Assembly (NCBI RefSeq): GCF_025558585.1
Contig: NZ_CP094723.1
Location: 1,984,001-2,048,000, forward strand
Length of the DNA: 64,000 bases
Direction of reading: 5' to 3'
From: Staphylococcus sp. IVB6214
GTDB lineage: Bacteria; Bacillota; Bacilli; Staphylococcales; Staphylococcaceae
Positions within the stretch are counted from its first letter, which is position 1. Each line of letters starts with the position of its first letter. Of this stretch, positions 46,771 through 56,033 are shown one piece after another. The position numbers and the translations under genes were made by a program. Under the pieces are notes generated by a model. The model was not told the origin of the DNA. It saw nothing but the letters and a program-made list of their open reading frames with translations, and made no database searches.

Positions 46771-49296
46771 TTGGCTCTTAATTATAATGAGTTGTCATTA
46801 AAAGGTAAATTTGTAGTACATGCAGATCGCAAGTTACAATTTTTAATGGAACCTTTAAAATCTTATTATGGCATCAATAACATCTCAATTATTATGGATT
46901 ACGCAAAATACTATGAAAAATTACCTGTTCAAGAAAATAGAATTTTATATCAATCAAGAGATGGAAAGAGTATGTCTGATTCTCCTTATGCTATATTTAA
47001 ATATCTTATGTCAAATCCTGAATATAAGGATTTTATACACGTATGGGCATGCGAATCAAATGAAATTAGAAAATATTATAAAAAGAAATACAGTCACTTA
47101 GAGCAAGTTGTTTTTGTAGTTATTCATGGCGATGAGTATTTAAAAGAGCTGGCTCAATGTAAATATTTAATTAACAACTCATCATTCTCAATTTATTTCT
47201 GCTCTAAACCTGAGCAAGTCTATATAAATACTTGGCATGGAACACCATTAAAATATTTGGGATTGGATTTAGATAATAGTATCCTTGCTATACAAAATTT
47301 AACGCGTAACTTTCTACATACCAAATATTTTCTTACACAGAATGAACATACAACTAATGTATTTAAAAAAGGATTCCAACTAGATGGCTTATATCATGGA
47401 GAATTTGTAGAAGACGGTTATCCACGAACTGACTTAACAATAAACACACCATATGATGAAGTTAAAGAAGATCTTATTTCCAATAATAAGAACATTAAAT
47501 TCAAGAAAGAAAAAACACTCTTGTTTGCACCAACATATAGAGGTAACTTCATGGACCCTTCAGACGATATAGATGAATTATTAGACAATGTAAAACTGTT
47601 AGAAAAAAACGCGGACTACAATATTTTATTGAAAGTTCATCCTTTTATGTATTCAAATGTTGTTGAAGATTCAAGGTTTAAAAAATATTTAATACCTGAT
47701 TCATTAGACCCTAATGAAGTATTATGTTTAGCTGACTTATTAGTTACAGACTATTCAAGTATCTTCTTTGACTTTTTAGTTACAGATAAACCTATTATAT
47801 TTTTTACATCCGACTATGAAAAGTATAAAGAAGAACGTGGACTATACATTGATGTTAATACATTACCTGGTCCTACTACAACTAATATTGATGATTTAAT
47901 CACTACTATTAATAATGCTATCTATAAAGAAGAAAAATACTTAGATTTGTATAAGCAATTTAAAAAACAATATGTTCCTCATGATGATGGTAGAGTCACA
48001 GAAAGAGTTGTAAATAAAATTTTTAGTACTCCTGTAAAACAATCAAATAACAAAGAAAGAATACTGATATATGCCGGTGGATTAATGAATAATGGTATTA
48101 CTAGTTCTTTGTTAAATCTTTTACAAAATATAGATTACAATCGATTTGAAGTGACTATTTTCCTTCAAAGAAGAGCAAATAAAATTGCATTAGATAACAT
48201 GTCGAAAGTAAATAAAAATGTTAAAATCCTTTTGAGAAGTGGTGGATTTTTTGCAACGTTTATAGAGAATTATCGAAATAATTATGTTAGAAAAAGAGGT
48301 ATCATTACACTTAAAGAAAGTCTCCTGTATCCTGACAAGGCATATCGGAGAGAATTCAGAAGACTTTTTGGGAATAGTCGATTTGATTATGTAATCGATT
48401 TTAGTGGGTATTCTATGTTTTGGTCTAATTTGATATTAGCAACACCTTCTAAAAAGAAATTTATATACTTACATAGTGATATGATGGAAGATTTACATAA
48501 AGTTGTAGGTAATAAAAAACCACATATCATTAACTTAAAATCCTTGATGACTATTTATCCTAAATTCGATAATTTGATAAATGTTTCAGAAAATATTCAT
48601 CAAATTAACAAAAAGAAATTAAAACGATTTAATATAGACAATAAATTTGTAACAGTAAATAACCTTCTTGATTTAAATAGAATTTATGAAGGTGCCAAAA
48701 AAGAAGAGAATATTATTAAAACATTGGACCCAAACAAACAACTTCTTATTGGAAATTCACCAACAGGTGTCGAAATTATCAACTTTGATAATAATAACTT
48801 CAATATATTTGCAAGTGGCCGATTATCACCAGAAAAAGGGTTTGATAATTTAATTGAAGCATTCTCTTATATAGCTAACGATTATCCTAATGCTATGTTA
48901 TATATATTAGGGGAAGGTAAGGATCGCACAAAATTAGAGACAATGATCCATAGTCGTGGACTGTCAGAAAGAGTTTATTTACTAGGACATCAATCAAATC
49001 CATTTAGTTTAATAAATAAAGCAGATCTCTTTGTCTTATCATCCCACTATGAGGGGCAAGGTCTGGTTGTTTTAGAAGCATTAGCTCTCGGCAAAAATGT
49101 TCTCTCTTCAGAATTAGAGGTTACTAAAGAAATTTTAGAGAACGGTAAATATGGTATGTTAAAAAATAATGATGCTCGATCACTTGCTGATGGAATAGAG
49201 CTATTTTTAAAAGAAGAAACTCCAATATATGAAAAATACAACGTTCAAAAGTATAATGATATTGCTTTGACACAATTCAATAATTTATTCGATTAG
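46771..49296 (+). CDS. CDP-glycerol glycerophosphotransferase (TagF-type) fused to GT4 glycosyltransferase, paralogue
   Basis: 841 residues. The start is TTG 46771, seven bases after TTTAGGAGG; no ATG in frame is equally placed. TagF domain (about residues 60-410) with NTWHGTPLKYLG, GYPRTDL, LFAPTYRG, VTDYSSIFFDF and RGLYIDVNTLPGP. GT4 domain (about 425-835) with GRLSPEKGFDNLI, ILGEGKDRTKLE and the EX7E motif in YEGQGLVVLEA. Same architecture as the gene at 43151-45658 but clearly diverged, so the two probably act on different acceptors or steps. Visibly AT-rich compared with nagE and gtaB. Terminator directly after it. Confidence 0.88.
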   Translation: MALNYNELSLKGKFVVHADRKLQFLMEPLKSYYGINNISIIMDYAKYYEKLPVQENRILYQSRDGKSMSDSPYAIFKYLMSNPEYKDFIHVWACESNEIRKYYKKKYSHLEQVVFVVIHGDEYLKELAQCKYLINNSSFSIYFCSKPEQVYINTWHGTPLKYLGLDLDNSILAIQNLTRNFLHTKYFLTQNEHTTNVFKKGFQLDGLYHGEFVEDGYPRTDLTINTPYDEVKEDLISNNKNIKFKKEKTLLFAPTYRGNFMDPSDDIDELLDNVKLLEKNADYNILLKVHPFMYSNVVEDSRFKKYLIPDSLDPNEVLCLADLLVTDYSSIFFDFLVTDKPIIFFTSDYEKYKEERGLYIDVNTLPGPTTTNIDDLITTINNAIYKEEKYLDLYKQFKKQYVPHDDGRVTERVVNKIFSTPVKQSNNKERILIYAGGLMNNGITSSLLNLLQNIDYNRFEVTIFLQRRANKIALDNMSKVNKNVKILLRSGGFFATFIENYRNNYVRKRGIITLKESLLYPDKAYRREFRRLFGNSRFDYVIDFSGYSMFWSNLILATPSKKKFIYLHSDMMEDLHKVVGNKKPHIINLKSLMTIYPKFDNLINVSENIHQINKKKLKRFNIDNKFVTVNNLLDLNRIYEGAKKEENIIKTLDPNKQLLIGNSPTGVEIINFDNNNFNIFASGRLSPEKGFDNLIEAFSYIANDYPNAMLYILGEGKDRTKLETMIHSRGLSERVYLLGHQSNPFSLINKADLFVLSSHYEGQGLVVLEALALGKNVLSSELEVTKEILENGKYGMLKNNDARSLADGIELFLKEETPIYEKYNVQKYNDIALTQFNNLFD

Positions 49297-49325
49297 ATAA
49301 TACAAAAAACACTTTTAATTTCTTA

Positions 49326-49358
49326 GTGGGATGGCATGAAATGCTGTCCCACTTTTTT
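49326..49358 (+). terminator. Terminator of the plus-strand TagF-GT4 gene
   Basis: GTGGGATGGCAT / ATGCTGTCCCAC hairpin with six T residues. Confidence 0.9.
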
Positions 49359-49407
49359 ATATTTAACCTATTGTAAATGTAAAAAAATGCTCATGATTTA
49401 TTCGACT

Positions 49408-49445
49408 AAAAAAACAGCATAAGGGCATATAACCTTACGCTGTTT
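49408..49445 (-). terminator. Terminator of pgcA
   Basis: Minus-strand stem AACAGCGTAAGG / CCTTATGCTGTT followed by a T tract. Confidence 0.88.
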
Positions 49446-49475
49446 AACTCACATAACTATCAAAAGTAAAAACTT

Positions 49476-51125
49476 TTACATTTTTTCAATATATTTACTG
49501 TGAAAATCTTCTATAATTCGATCTAAATCATCAGTATTTAAAGAAAAATACAATTTCATTTTAGGCTCTGTTCCAGACGGACGTACAGCAATAAATCCTT
49601 CTTCAAAAATAAACTTAATTAAATTTGCCTCAGGTAAGTTAATTGATTCTTCTTGACCTGTTTCAACATTTAATGAAATCCTGCTATTATAATTCTCAAT
49701 AAATAGTGGTGTTAAACCCTCAATCTCAACGGATTTCAGCTGCTTGAGACACGTCATAATACGTTCAATTTTTTGTTGCCCTTCCGCACCAGCAAATGTT
49801 GGGGACAGTGTCTTATCATGATAATATCCATATTGGTGATATATCTCTGTTAAAACATCTTTAAACGTTTTATTATCTTGTGCAAGCTGCTCTTTATATT
49901 TAATTAATAATGGTGCAATTTGTATGGCATCTTTATCTCTAGAAAAGTCTTCTACTAAATATCCATGACTCTCTTCATAAGCCAATAATAACTGAGAAGA
50001 TGATTGCTCCATATTTCTTAATTGTTCTGAAATATATTTAAATCCTGTTAAAACATTAATCACTTCTATGTCTAATGTCTTTGCGAATTTTTCACTTAAA
50101 GCACCAGAGACAACTGATTTAATCATATACAGAGATTGTTTTGTCACTAAGTCATCATGTCTTAACTTAAGTAACAATAGACCAATTTCGTTCCCATTAA
50201 AATAACGAGTTGCTCCATCTTGATATCTCTCAACAATACCTAATCTATCTGCATCTGGATCTGTTGCAATAACTAACTGTGCATTTTCTTTTTCTGCAAG
50301 TCGTCTACCTATTTCAAAAGTATCTTCTACTTCAGGATTAGCAATTGGAACAGTAGGAAAGTCTCCATTTGGTATAGATTGTTCTTGCGCAATAACATAA
50401 TTTGTATAACCAACTTCATCTAAAATATTCGACAATAATGGCAAACTTGTCCCATGTAGACTTGTTAGTACTGTCTTTGTAGAAGCCGTCTTGATTGGAC
50501 CTACTAGATTTCCCACAGCTTTTTTATATAAATTTGTTGTCTCTTCGTCAAAAGATACAATCATATTTTGATGCTTTAATTTTTCAAAATCTTCTACCGT
50601 AATATTTAAAGCATCTTTAACAGAATCAATATATTGACTTAACTCTAAAGATGCTTCTGTTAATAATTGTCCACCATCTGATCCATATACTTTTATGCCA
50701 TTATAATTTTTAGGGTTATGACTTGCTGTAATCATAATGCCAGCCGTTACATTTAATTGTCTCACTGCAAAAGACAATTCAGGTGTGGAGTTGAAACCTT
50801 CTGGTAAAATCACTTTTACACCATTTGTTCCTAATACTTTTGCAATTTCTATCGCAAATTCTTTAGATAAATGTCTTGTATCAAAATGAATTACAACTTT
50901 AGGATTTGTTGTTTTCTTCAATAAATATTTGGAAAATCCCAATGCAAATTTTTGGATGGTAAACTTGTTCAATCGACCTGGACCAATTCCAAAAGTACTT
51001 CTAATACCTGCTGTTCCAAAAGATAAAACGTCTGAGAAACCAGCTTCAATTTCTTTTTCAGATTGAATATTATAGAATGGTTCAATGAGGCTTTCTGAAA
51101 GTTTCTCTTCCCATCGTGTTCTCAA
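49476..51125 (-). CDS. pgcA: Alpha-phosphoglucomutase
   Basis: About 549 residues. GAGGTGAG lies six bases before a TTG at 51125, which is preferred; a GTG at 51134 is the alternative. Active-site phosphoserine in TASHNPKNYNG (about residue 140), metal loop DPDADRLGI (about 292), sugar loop EESHGYLV and phosphate loop RPSGTEPKMKLYF (about 522). It interconverts glucose-6-P and glucose-1-P, feeding GtaB, whose gene ends 16 bases upstream. UDP-glucose is used for the glycolipid anchor of lipoteichoic acid and for glucosylated polymers. Confidence 0.93.
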   Translation of the reverse strand: MRTRWEEKLSESLIEPFYNIQSEKEIEAGFSDVLSFGTAGIRSTFGIGPGRLNKFTIQKFALGFSKYLLKKTTNPKVVIHFDTRHLSKEFAIEIAKVLGTNGVKVILPEGFNSTPELSFAVRQLNVTAGIMITASHNPKNYNGIKVYGSDGGQLLTEASLELSQYIDSVKDALNITVEDFEKLKHQNMIVSFDEETTNLYKKAVGNLVGPIKTASTKTVLTSLHGTSLPLLSNILDEVGYTNYVIAQEQSIPNGDFPTVPIANPEVEDTFEIGRRLAEKENAQLVIATDPDADRLGIVERYQDGATRYFNGNEIGLLLLKLRHDDLVTKQSLYMIKSVVSGALSEKFAKTLDIEVINVLTGFKYISEQLRNMEQSSSQLLLAYEESHGYLVEDFSRDKDAIQIAPLLIKYKEQLAQDNKTFKDVLTEIYHQYGYYHDKTLSPTFAGAEGQQKIERIMTCLKQLKSVEIEGLTPLFIENYNSRISLNVETGQEESINLPEANLIKFIFEEGFIAVRPSGTEPKMKLYFSLNTDDLDRIIEDFHSKYIEKM

Positions 51126-51141
51126 CTTACTCACCTCTTAT

Positions 51142-52023
51142 TTATAAGTTTAGTGAACGAATATAATCTTTAATTTCTTCATTCATTTCTTCATTTTTTA
51201 ATGCATATTCTATCGTAGTTTTTACAAATCCGATTTTTTCACCTACATCATAACGTGTACCTTCAAAGTCATATGCATATACCTTATCATCTTTATTTAA
51301 ACGTTCAATCGCATCTGTTAATTGGATTTCTCCGCCGCTTCCTTCGCTTTGAGTTTCTAAGTATTCAAATATTTCCGGAGACAATACATATCTACCCATA
51401 ATCGCAAGATTTGATGGTGCAGTGCCTTGTTCTGGTTTTTCGACAAATTTCTCCACTTCATATAAGCGATTAGTTTGAGATTTTGGCGAAATAATACCAT
51501 AGCGATGTGTTTCAGATTCTGGTACGGTTTGAACACCAATGACAGATTTTCCAGTTTCTTCATATTTCTCCATTAATTGTTGAATTGCTGGTGTTTCTGA
51601 ATCTACAATATCATCTCCAAGCAATACTGCAAAAGGCTCATTTCCAATAAATTGCTTAGCTGTTGAAATGGCATGACCTAAACCTTTCTGTTCCTTCTGG
51701 CGAACATAAAAAATATTAGCAAGGTCTGTTGAATACTGTACTTTATCAAGCAACTCAAGTTTCCCTTTTTCAGATAATGCTGTTTCTAATTCTTTTTGTG
51801 TGTCAAAATGATCTTCTATCGCACGCTTATGCTTACCAGTTACAATAATAATATCTTCTATACCTGCCTTAGATGCCTCTTCAACAATATATTGAATTGT
51901 CGGTTTATCCAAAATAGGTAACATTTCTTTTGGCATTGCTTTTGTGGCAGGTAAGAAACGTGTACCTAAACCTGCAGCTGGAATAACCGCTTTCTTAACC
52001 TTTACGTTTTGTTCATTTTTCAT
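51142..52023 (-). CDS. gtaB: UTP-glucose-1-phosphate uridylyltransferase
   Basis: 293 residues. Nucleotide-binding N-terminus [28 protein letters not shown] and [11 protein letters not shown] motifs are intact, and the length is as expected. It forms UDP-glucose from UTP and glucose-1-P. Also known as galU. It is first in a two-gene operon with pgcA; its presence between three glycopolymer transferases suggests a UDP-glucose-derived sugar in that polymer, although UDP-glucose also serves lipoteichoic acid anchoring. Confidence 0.93.
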   Translation of the reverse strand: MKNEQNVKVKKAVIPAAGLGTRFLPATKAMPKEMLPILDKPTIQYIVEEASKAGIEDIIIVTGKHKRAIEDHFDTQKELETALSEKGKLELLDKVQYSTDLANIFYVRQKEQKGLGHAISTAKQFIGNEPFAVLLGDDIVDSETPAIQQLMEKYEETGKSVIGVQTVPESETHRYGIISPKSQTNRLYEVEKFVEKPEQGTAPSNLAIMGRYVLSPEIFEYLETQSEGSGGEIQLTDAIERLNKDDKVYAYDFEGTRYDVGEKIGFVKTTIEYALKNEEMNEEIKDYIRSLNL

Positions 52024-52486
52024 TATTTTATAGTCCCTTCAAAAAAGTTTCTCTTAATACCTTCATTATAAGTATAAAGCATCACCTATTTCAAGCAACA
52101 TAAAGTATAACACATTATTCAAAACAGATAGACACACGGTATAAGACTCAATAACCGACATATTAAATTGGTAATTGATTACGTCATACAAAAATAAATC
52201 AGTTTAAGTAGTATTAGCGACGTCAAAAAATATGATCACAACCTTAAGATTTATGTATTTCAACGAGTAGAATCTAATAAAGTATAATCTTTATCCTCCC
52301 AAAGCATTGGATTTAAAAAATGAAAGGTTTTGATATTTTTAGTACATCTTCTATTTCTAGTATGATATTTTAATCGTTAAATAGATTAGCAAATATAGCA
52401 ATCTCTCAATCACTTTATGAAATGGTTACGCAATTAGTGTATGATATATTTGTATATATTTTAATATTAAAAAGTGAGGGGAACTT
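52024..52486. promoter_or_regulatory. Divergent intergenic region gtaB / GT2-TagF gene
   Basis: 463 AT-rich bases with no credible gene. It must hold both promoters and the GTGAGGGG ribosome site of the plus-strand gene. I see no clear operator. Confidence 0.4.
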
Positions 52487-54658
52487 ATGGAACATCAACT
52501 TACAATTATCATTCCATTTTATAATGCTGCTGAATACATAGATAGTTGTATATCGTCAGTCATCAATCAAACAAACCAAAAGTTCGAGTTATTAATTATA
52601 AATGATAAAACAACAGATGGTTCTGATAACACTCTTAAACAATTACTTTCACGATATGGTAGAGACTTTACATGGTTGGATTTAGATAAAAATAGCGGCC
52701 ATGCTCACGCAAGGAATATCGCGTTAAGTTATGTTGAAACACCTTATGTAATGTTTCTAGATGCAGATGATACACTTGCACCATATGCCATAGATGTATA
52801 TTTACAGTATTTAGGAAAATATGATGCTTTGATTGCACCTATTTCTCCATTTACAGTAAATGTGCCTAATCAATTTGAATCATCATCATTAAACGTTGTA
52901 AAAGAATCAATTGCAAATAATCCAACGGCACTTATTGATCAAAAATCGGTGAGTAATATTGTTTTCAAAACAAATATAATAAAACAATACAACATAAAAT
53001 TTAGCACTTCTCAACACATATATAGTGATTTTGCTTTTCTAATTTCGTATTCACAATTAATACAAAATTATATTAGCTTATCTGGAGTTTCTTTTTATTA
53101 TTGTGGGGAAGTTTATAACCCTTTTAATTCGACGCAAATACGTGAACAAGAGTTCAACAGAAAATTTAAAGACTATATTTCATCTTTTTGCCATGCACTT
53201 GATGTTACTAAAAAACCTGTTATACGTAGATATTTATTGAATATGATGCTCGATACAATTTATCATTCATTTGATCCAAGTCATCCAGATATTAAAGAAC
53301 GCTACTATCATCATCACAAATCTATATCTCAAATATTACCTTTATTAAAGCCTGTTATACTCAAAAAAAAGAACTTATTATTTCAACTAGAAATGTTGAT
53401 GTTAAAATATCATTTTGTACCAGCAGCATGGATGATCAACAAACTACGATATCGTAGCCGATTACTAAAAAACATTGTATTAAATAAACCAACAAAACAC
53501 GCTTCATACTATATGCTGTATAACTCCAAGAGAGCAGTTAAAAACAACACTATCGTATTTGAATCCTTTGGTGGGAAAAGTTATAGTGATAACCCTAAGT
53601 GTATTTACGAATATATGAAATTACGATATCCACAGTATAAGTACTATTGGGTCGCCCAAAATTCAGAGACGTTTAAATCACCAAATAACCTAAACATAGT
53701 AGTAAAGAACAGTAGAGCATACTACAACCTTTATAAAAAAGCGCATGTTTGGGTACTAAATTCTCGTTTACCACTGCATATGCAGAAAAAAGAGAATCAG
53801 CTTTATATTCAAACATGGCACGGAACACCATTAAAACGCCTAGCAAACGATATGCATAAAGTACGCATTCCCAATACTACAACAGCACTATATAAAAAGA
53901 ATTTTTACAGAGCAACACGTCGATGGGATTATCTCATTTCACCAAATAAATATTCTACGGAGATTTTTCGTTCTGCATTTTGGATGGATACTGATCGAAT
54001 ATTAGAAGTTGGGTACCCTCGTAATGATCTGCTCGTAAATCATCAAGACGACAAAATATTACAACAAGACATCCGACAGTCTCTAAAAATACCTGATGGT
54101 AAAAAAGTTATACTTTATGCCCCAACATGGCGTGATGATGATTATTTTTATGTCGGCAGCTACAAGTTTGAACTAACTTTAGACCTATCTAAACTTCAAA
54201 AATCATTAGGGGATAATTATGTTATATTATTACGCATGCATTATTTCATCGCTAATCGGCTTGACTTATCAGGTCTAGAAGGATTTGCAATTGATGTATC
54301 TGGTCACCCAGATATTTCTGAGTTATTTTTAATCAGTGACGCACTTATTACAGATTATTCATCAGTGATGTTTGACTACGGCATCTTAAAACGTCCACAA
54401 TTCTTCTTTGCATATGATATTGATAAATATAACCAAGAACTTCGTGGGTTTTACATGAATTACCATAAAGATTTACCAGGTCCTATTTATCAAACGACTG
54501 ATGAATTATTGACAGGATTACAAAATATGTCTGAAGTAGCAATAAACTATCGAGAGCAGATAGAATCATTTCATCAGCGCTTCTGTTCTTTTGAAACAGG
54601 TACCGCTTCAAAATTTATAGGGGACTTTATACATCAACATATAGAGTCTCGTAAATAA
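52487..54658 (+). CDS. GT2 glycosyltransferase fused to TagF-type CDP-glycerol glycerophosphotransferase
   Basis: 723 residues, ATG behind GTGAGGGG. Residues 1-~215 are a GT2 (GT-A) domain: LTIIIPFYNAAEYIDSCI and a DxD-like LDADDTLAPY for metal and nucleotide-sugar binding. Residues about 355-720 are a TagF domain: QTWHGTPLKRLA, GYPRNDLL, LYAPTWRDDD, ITDYSSVMFDYG and RGFYMNYHKDLPGP. The domain order (sugar transferase first, phosphotransferase second) is the reverse of that in the two GT4 fusions. Such bifunctional enzymes make teichoic-acid- or capsule-like polymers. Own terminator after it. Confidence 0.9.
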   Translation: MEHQLTIIIPFYNAAEYIDSCISSVINQTNQKFELLIINDKTTDGSDNTLKQLLSRYGRDFTWLDLDKNSGHAHARNIALSYVETPYVMFLDADDTLAPYAIDVYLQYLGKYDALIAPISPFTVNVPNQFESSSLNVVKESIANNPTALIDQKSVSNIVFKTNIIKQYNIKFSTSQHIYSDFAFLISYSQLIQNYISLSGVSFYYCGEVYNPFNSTQIREQEFNRKFKDYISSFCHALDVTKKPVIRRYLLNMMLDTIYHSFDPSHPDIKERYYHHHKSISQILPLLKPVILKKKNLLFQLEMLMLKYHFVPAAWMINKLRYRSRLLKNIVLNKPTKHASYYMLYNSKRAVKNNTIVFESFGGKSYSDNPKCIYEYMKLRYPQYKYYWVAQNSETFKSPNNLNIVVKNSRAYYNLYKKAHVWVLNSRLPLHMQKKENQLYIQTWHGTPLKRLANDMHKVRIPNTTTALYKKNFYRATRRWDYLISPNKYSTEIFRSAFWMDTDRILEVGYPRNDLLVNHQDDKILQQDIRQSLKIPDGKKVILYAPTWRDDDYFYVGSYKFELTLDLSKLQKSLGDNYVILLRMHYFIANRLDLSGLEGFAIDVSGHPDISELFLISDALITDYSSVMFDYGILKRPQFFFAYDIDKYNQELRGFYMNYHKDLPGPIYQTTDELLTGLQNMSEVAINYREQIESFHQRFCSFETGTASKFIGDFIHQHIESRK

Positions 54659-54660
54659 GT

Positions 54661-54717
54661 AAAAGATGAGAAGTTCTATGCACATATTTCGTGTATAAAA
54701 CCTCTCATCTTTATTTT
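54661..54717 (+). terminator. Terminator of the GT2-TagF gene
   Basis: AAAGATGAGA / TCTCATCTTT outer stem with an inner paired TGCAC/GTG region, followed by ATTTTT. Confidence 0.85.
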
Positions 54718-54739
54718 TAAGAGTTGATATCTTATTCCC

Positions 54740-55378
54740 TTATTCTACTTCTCCAACAACTGTAAAACGTGTATTGATAAATTGACCTTGCTCAGCTTCA
54801 TCTACAATCGCAATCGCATAGTCTGCATAACTAATATAGCTGTCCCCTTTTGCGTTAACGATCACGTTGTCTTTGCCTAATTGATACGTACCTGTACGTT
54901 TTCCTTCATAGTCAAAGTCAGCTGCCGGACTTAAAAATGTCCATGTCATGTCTGTTGTTTTTTCTAAAATCTCTAAGTTACGCAATGAACCGATTGCTGT
55001 CGGTTTGAATATTTCTGGGAACTCAGGTGTCTCAAGTAAACGTGTTGTTTTGTCTTCATCTACAAATAAGCTTCCCGCTCCTCCTACAACAATGACTCTT
55101 ACCTCCGTGCCTTTCGCAGCTTCAATTAATACATTCCCGGCATCTACATGAATTTGTTCTTCACCCAATGGCGCACCAAATGCATTGATAACCACATCAA
55201 AATCTTTAAGGTCACTTTGCGTTAAATCAAAGATGTCTTTCTCAATCACTGCAACGTTATCGTTCGTCACTTTTGCTTTATTACGTACAATCGCTGTGAC
55301 TTCATGCCCTCTGTCTACTGCTTCTTTTGTAATCAACTGACCTAATTTCCCACTTGCTCCAATAATACCTAATTTCAT
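54740..55378 (-). CDS. NAD(P)H-binding SDR-like protein (YwnB type)
   Basis: 212 residues behind GAGGAGA. Rossmann motif IGASGKLGQLITKEA (GxxGxxG) at residues 3-14, VVINAFGAP near 66 and VIVVGGAGSLF near 96 fit the atypical SDR/NmrA-like family. The divergent partner at 55547 is an Rrf2 regulator, the same pairing as ywnA-ywnB in Bacillus. Three operator copies lie between them, so this gene is very probably repressed by its neighbour. Substrate unknown; quinone or reactive-species related reduction is plausible. Confidence 0.88.
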   Translation of the reverse strand: MKLGIIGASGKLGQLITKEAVDRGHEVTAIVRNKAKVTNDNVAVIEKDIFDLTQSDLKDFDVVINAFGAPLGEEQIHVDAGNVLIEAAKGTEVRVIVVGGAGSLFVDEDKTTRLLETPEFPEIFKPTAIGSLRNLEILEKTTDMTWTFLSPAADFDYEGKRTGTYQLGKDNVIVNAKGDSYISYADYAIAIVDEAEQGQFINTRFTVVGEVE

Positions 55379-55403
55379 ATTAATAGTCTCCTCACTTTTA
55401 CCT

Positions 55404-55441
55404 GTAACTATTTTAATTACTTGTAATTATTATAGTTACAG
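55404..55441. promoter_or_regulatory. Two adjacent 19-bp Rrf2-type operators
   Basis: TGTAACTATTTTAATTACT (55404-55422) is followed immediately by TGTAATTATTATAGTTACA (55423-55441). Together they make a 42-base near-perfect palindrome (55402-55443). Each matches the third site near the Rrf2 start. The position just upstream of the SDR start fits repression. Confidence 0.75.
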
Positions 55442-55503
55442 GTGTTCTTGTTGTCAATAATTCTGATGATTTGTTCTTAAGGTCATTTACGTTATACTGT
55501 ACT

Positions 55504-55522
55504 TGTAACTAAAATCATTACA
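55504..55522. promoter_or_regulatory. Third 19-bp operator near the Rrf2 gene start
   Basis: TGTAACTAAAATCATTACA, the same TGTAAY-N7-RTTACA pattern as the tandem pair at 55404-55441, 25 bases before the Rrf2 start. Suggests autoregulation. Confidence 0.7.
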
Positions 55523-55546
55523 TGTCCAAAATAGAAGGAGTTCATC

Positions 55547-55984
55547 ATGTCTATTAGTAGTCGTTTTTCTATCGGAATTCATATTTTAACGCTAATCGAA
55601 ACAACTAAAGATGAAGTCGTCTCATCTGAATATATTGCCGGAAGTGTCAATACGAATCCAGCAATGATACGCAAAATTATGGGGATGTTGAAAAAGTCCG
55701 AACTGATTGATGTGCGTCCGGGTGTTGCTGGCGCACGATTGGCTAAGGAATTGACGGCAATCACGTTGTTAGATGTATACAAGGCGGTCAGTGCAGTTAA
55801 AGATGATGCGTTATTCAATATACATGACAACCCTAATCCAAATTGTGATGTCGGTCGAAATATTCAAGCAACCATCGAACCTATCTTTCACTTAGCACAA
55901 AATGCGTTAGAACAAGTGCTTGAGAACGTCACAATTGATGCGATTGTCAAAGATGTCCAAGCACGTGAAAAGCAGTTAAATTAA
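55547..55984 (+). CDS. Rrf2-family transcriptional repressor (YwnA type)
   Basis: 145 residues behind AGAAGGAG. Winged helix-turn-helix (SSEYIAGSVNTNPAMIRKIM, about 27-46) and wing (GARLAKELTAITLLDVYKAV), then a C-terminal helix for dimerisation. Only one Cys is present (NPNCDVGRNI, about residue 100), not the three-Cys cluster of IscR/NsrR, so iron-sulfur sensing is unlikely; thiol oxidation at the single Cys is possible. Divergent from the SDR gene it probably controls. Confidence 0.9.
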   Translation: MSISSRFSIGIHILTLIETTKDEVVSSEYIAGSVNTNPAMIRKIMGMLKKSELIDVRPGVAGARLAKELTAITLLDVYKAVSAVKDDALFNIHDNPNPNCDVGRNIQATIEPIFHLAQNALEQVLENVTIDAIVKDVQAREKQLN

Positions 55985-55990
55985 ACACTA

Positions 55991-56033
55991 AAAAACCACC
56001 TCTTTTCATATAACAGAAAGGGGTGGCTTCATT
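55991..56033. terminator. Terminator of the Rrf2 gene / convergent queH
   Basis: AACCACCTCTTT / AAAGGGGTGGCTT hairpin with weak T-rich tails in both directions, between convergent genes. Confidence 0.75.

Noticed and set aside
43151..54658. Capsule (cap) or main wall teichoic acid (tar) locus
   Set aside because: No cap or tar priming, CDP-polyol synthesis or ABC export genes are present; only transferase fusions and UDP-glucose genes.
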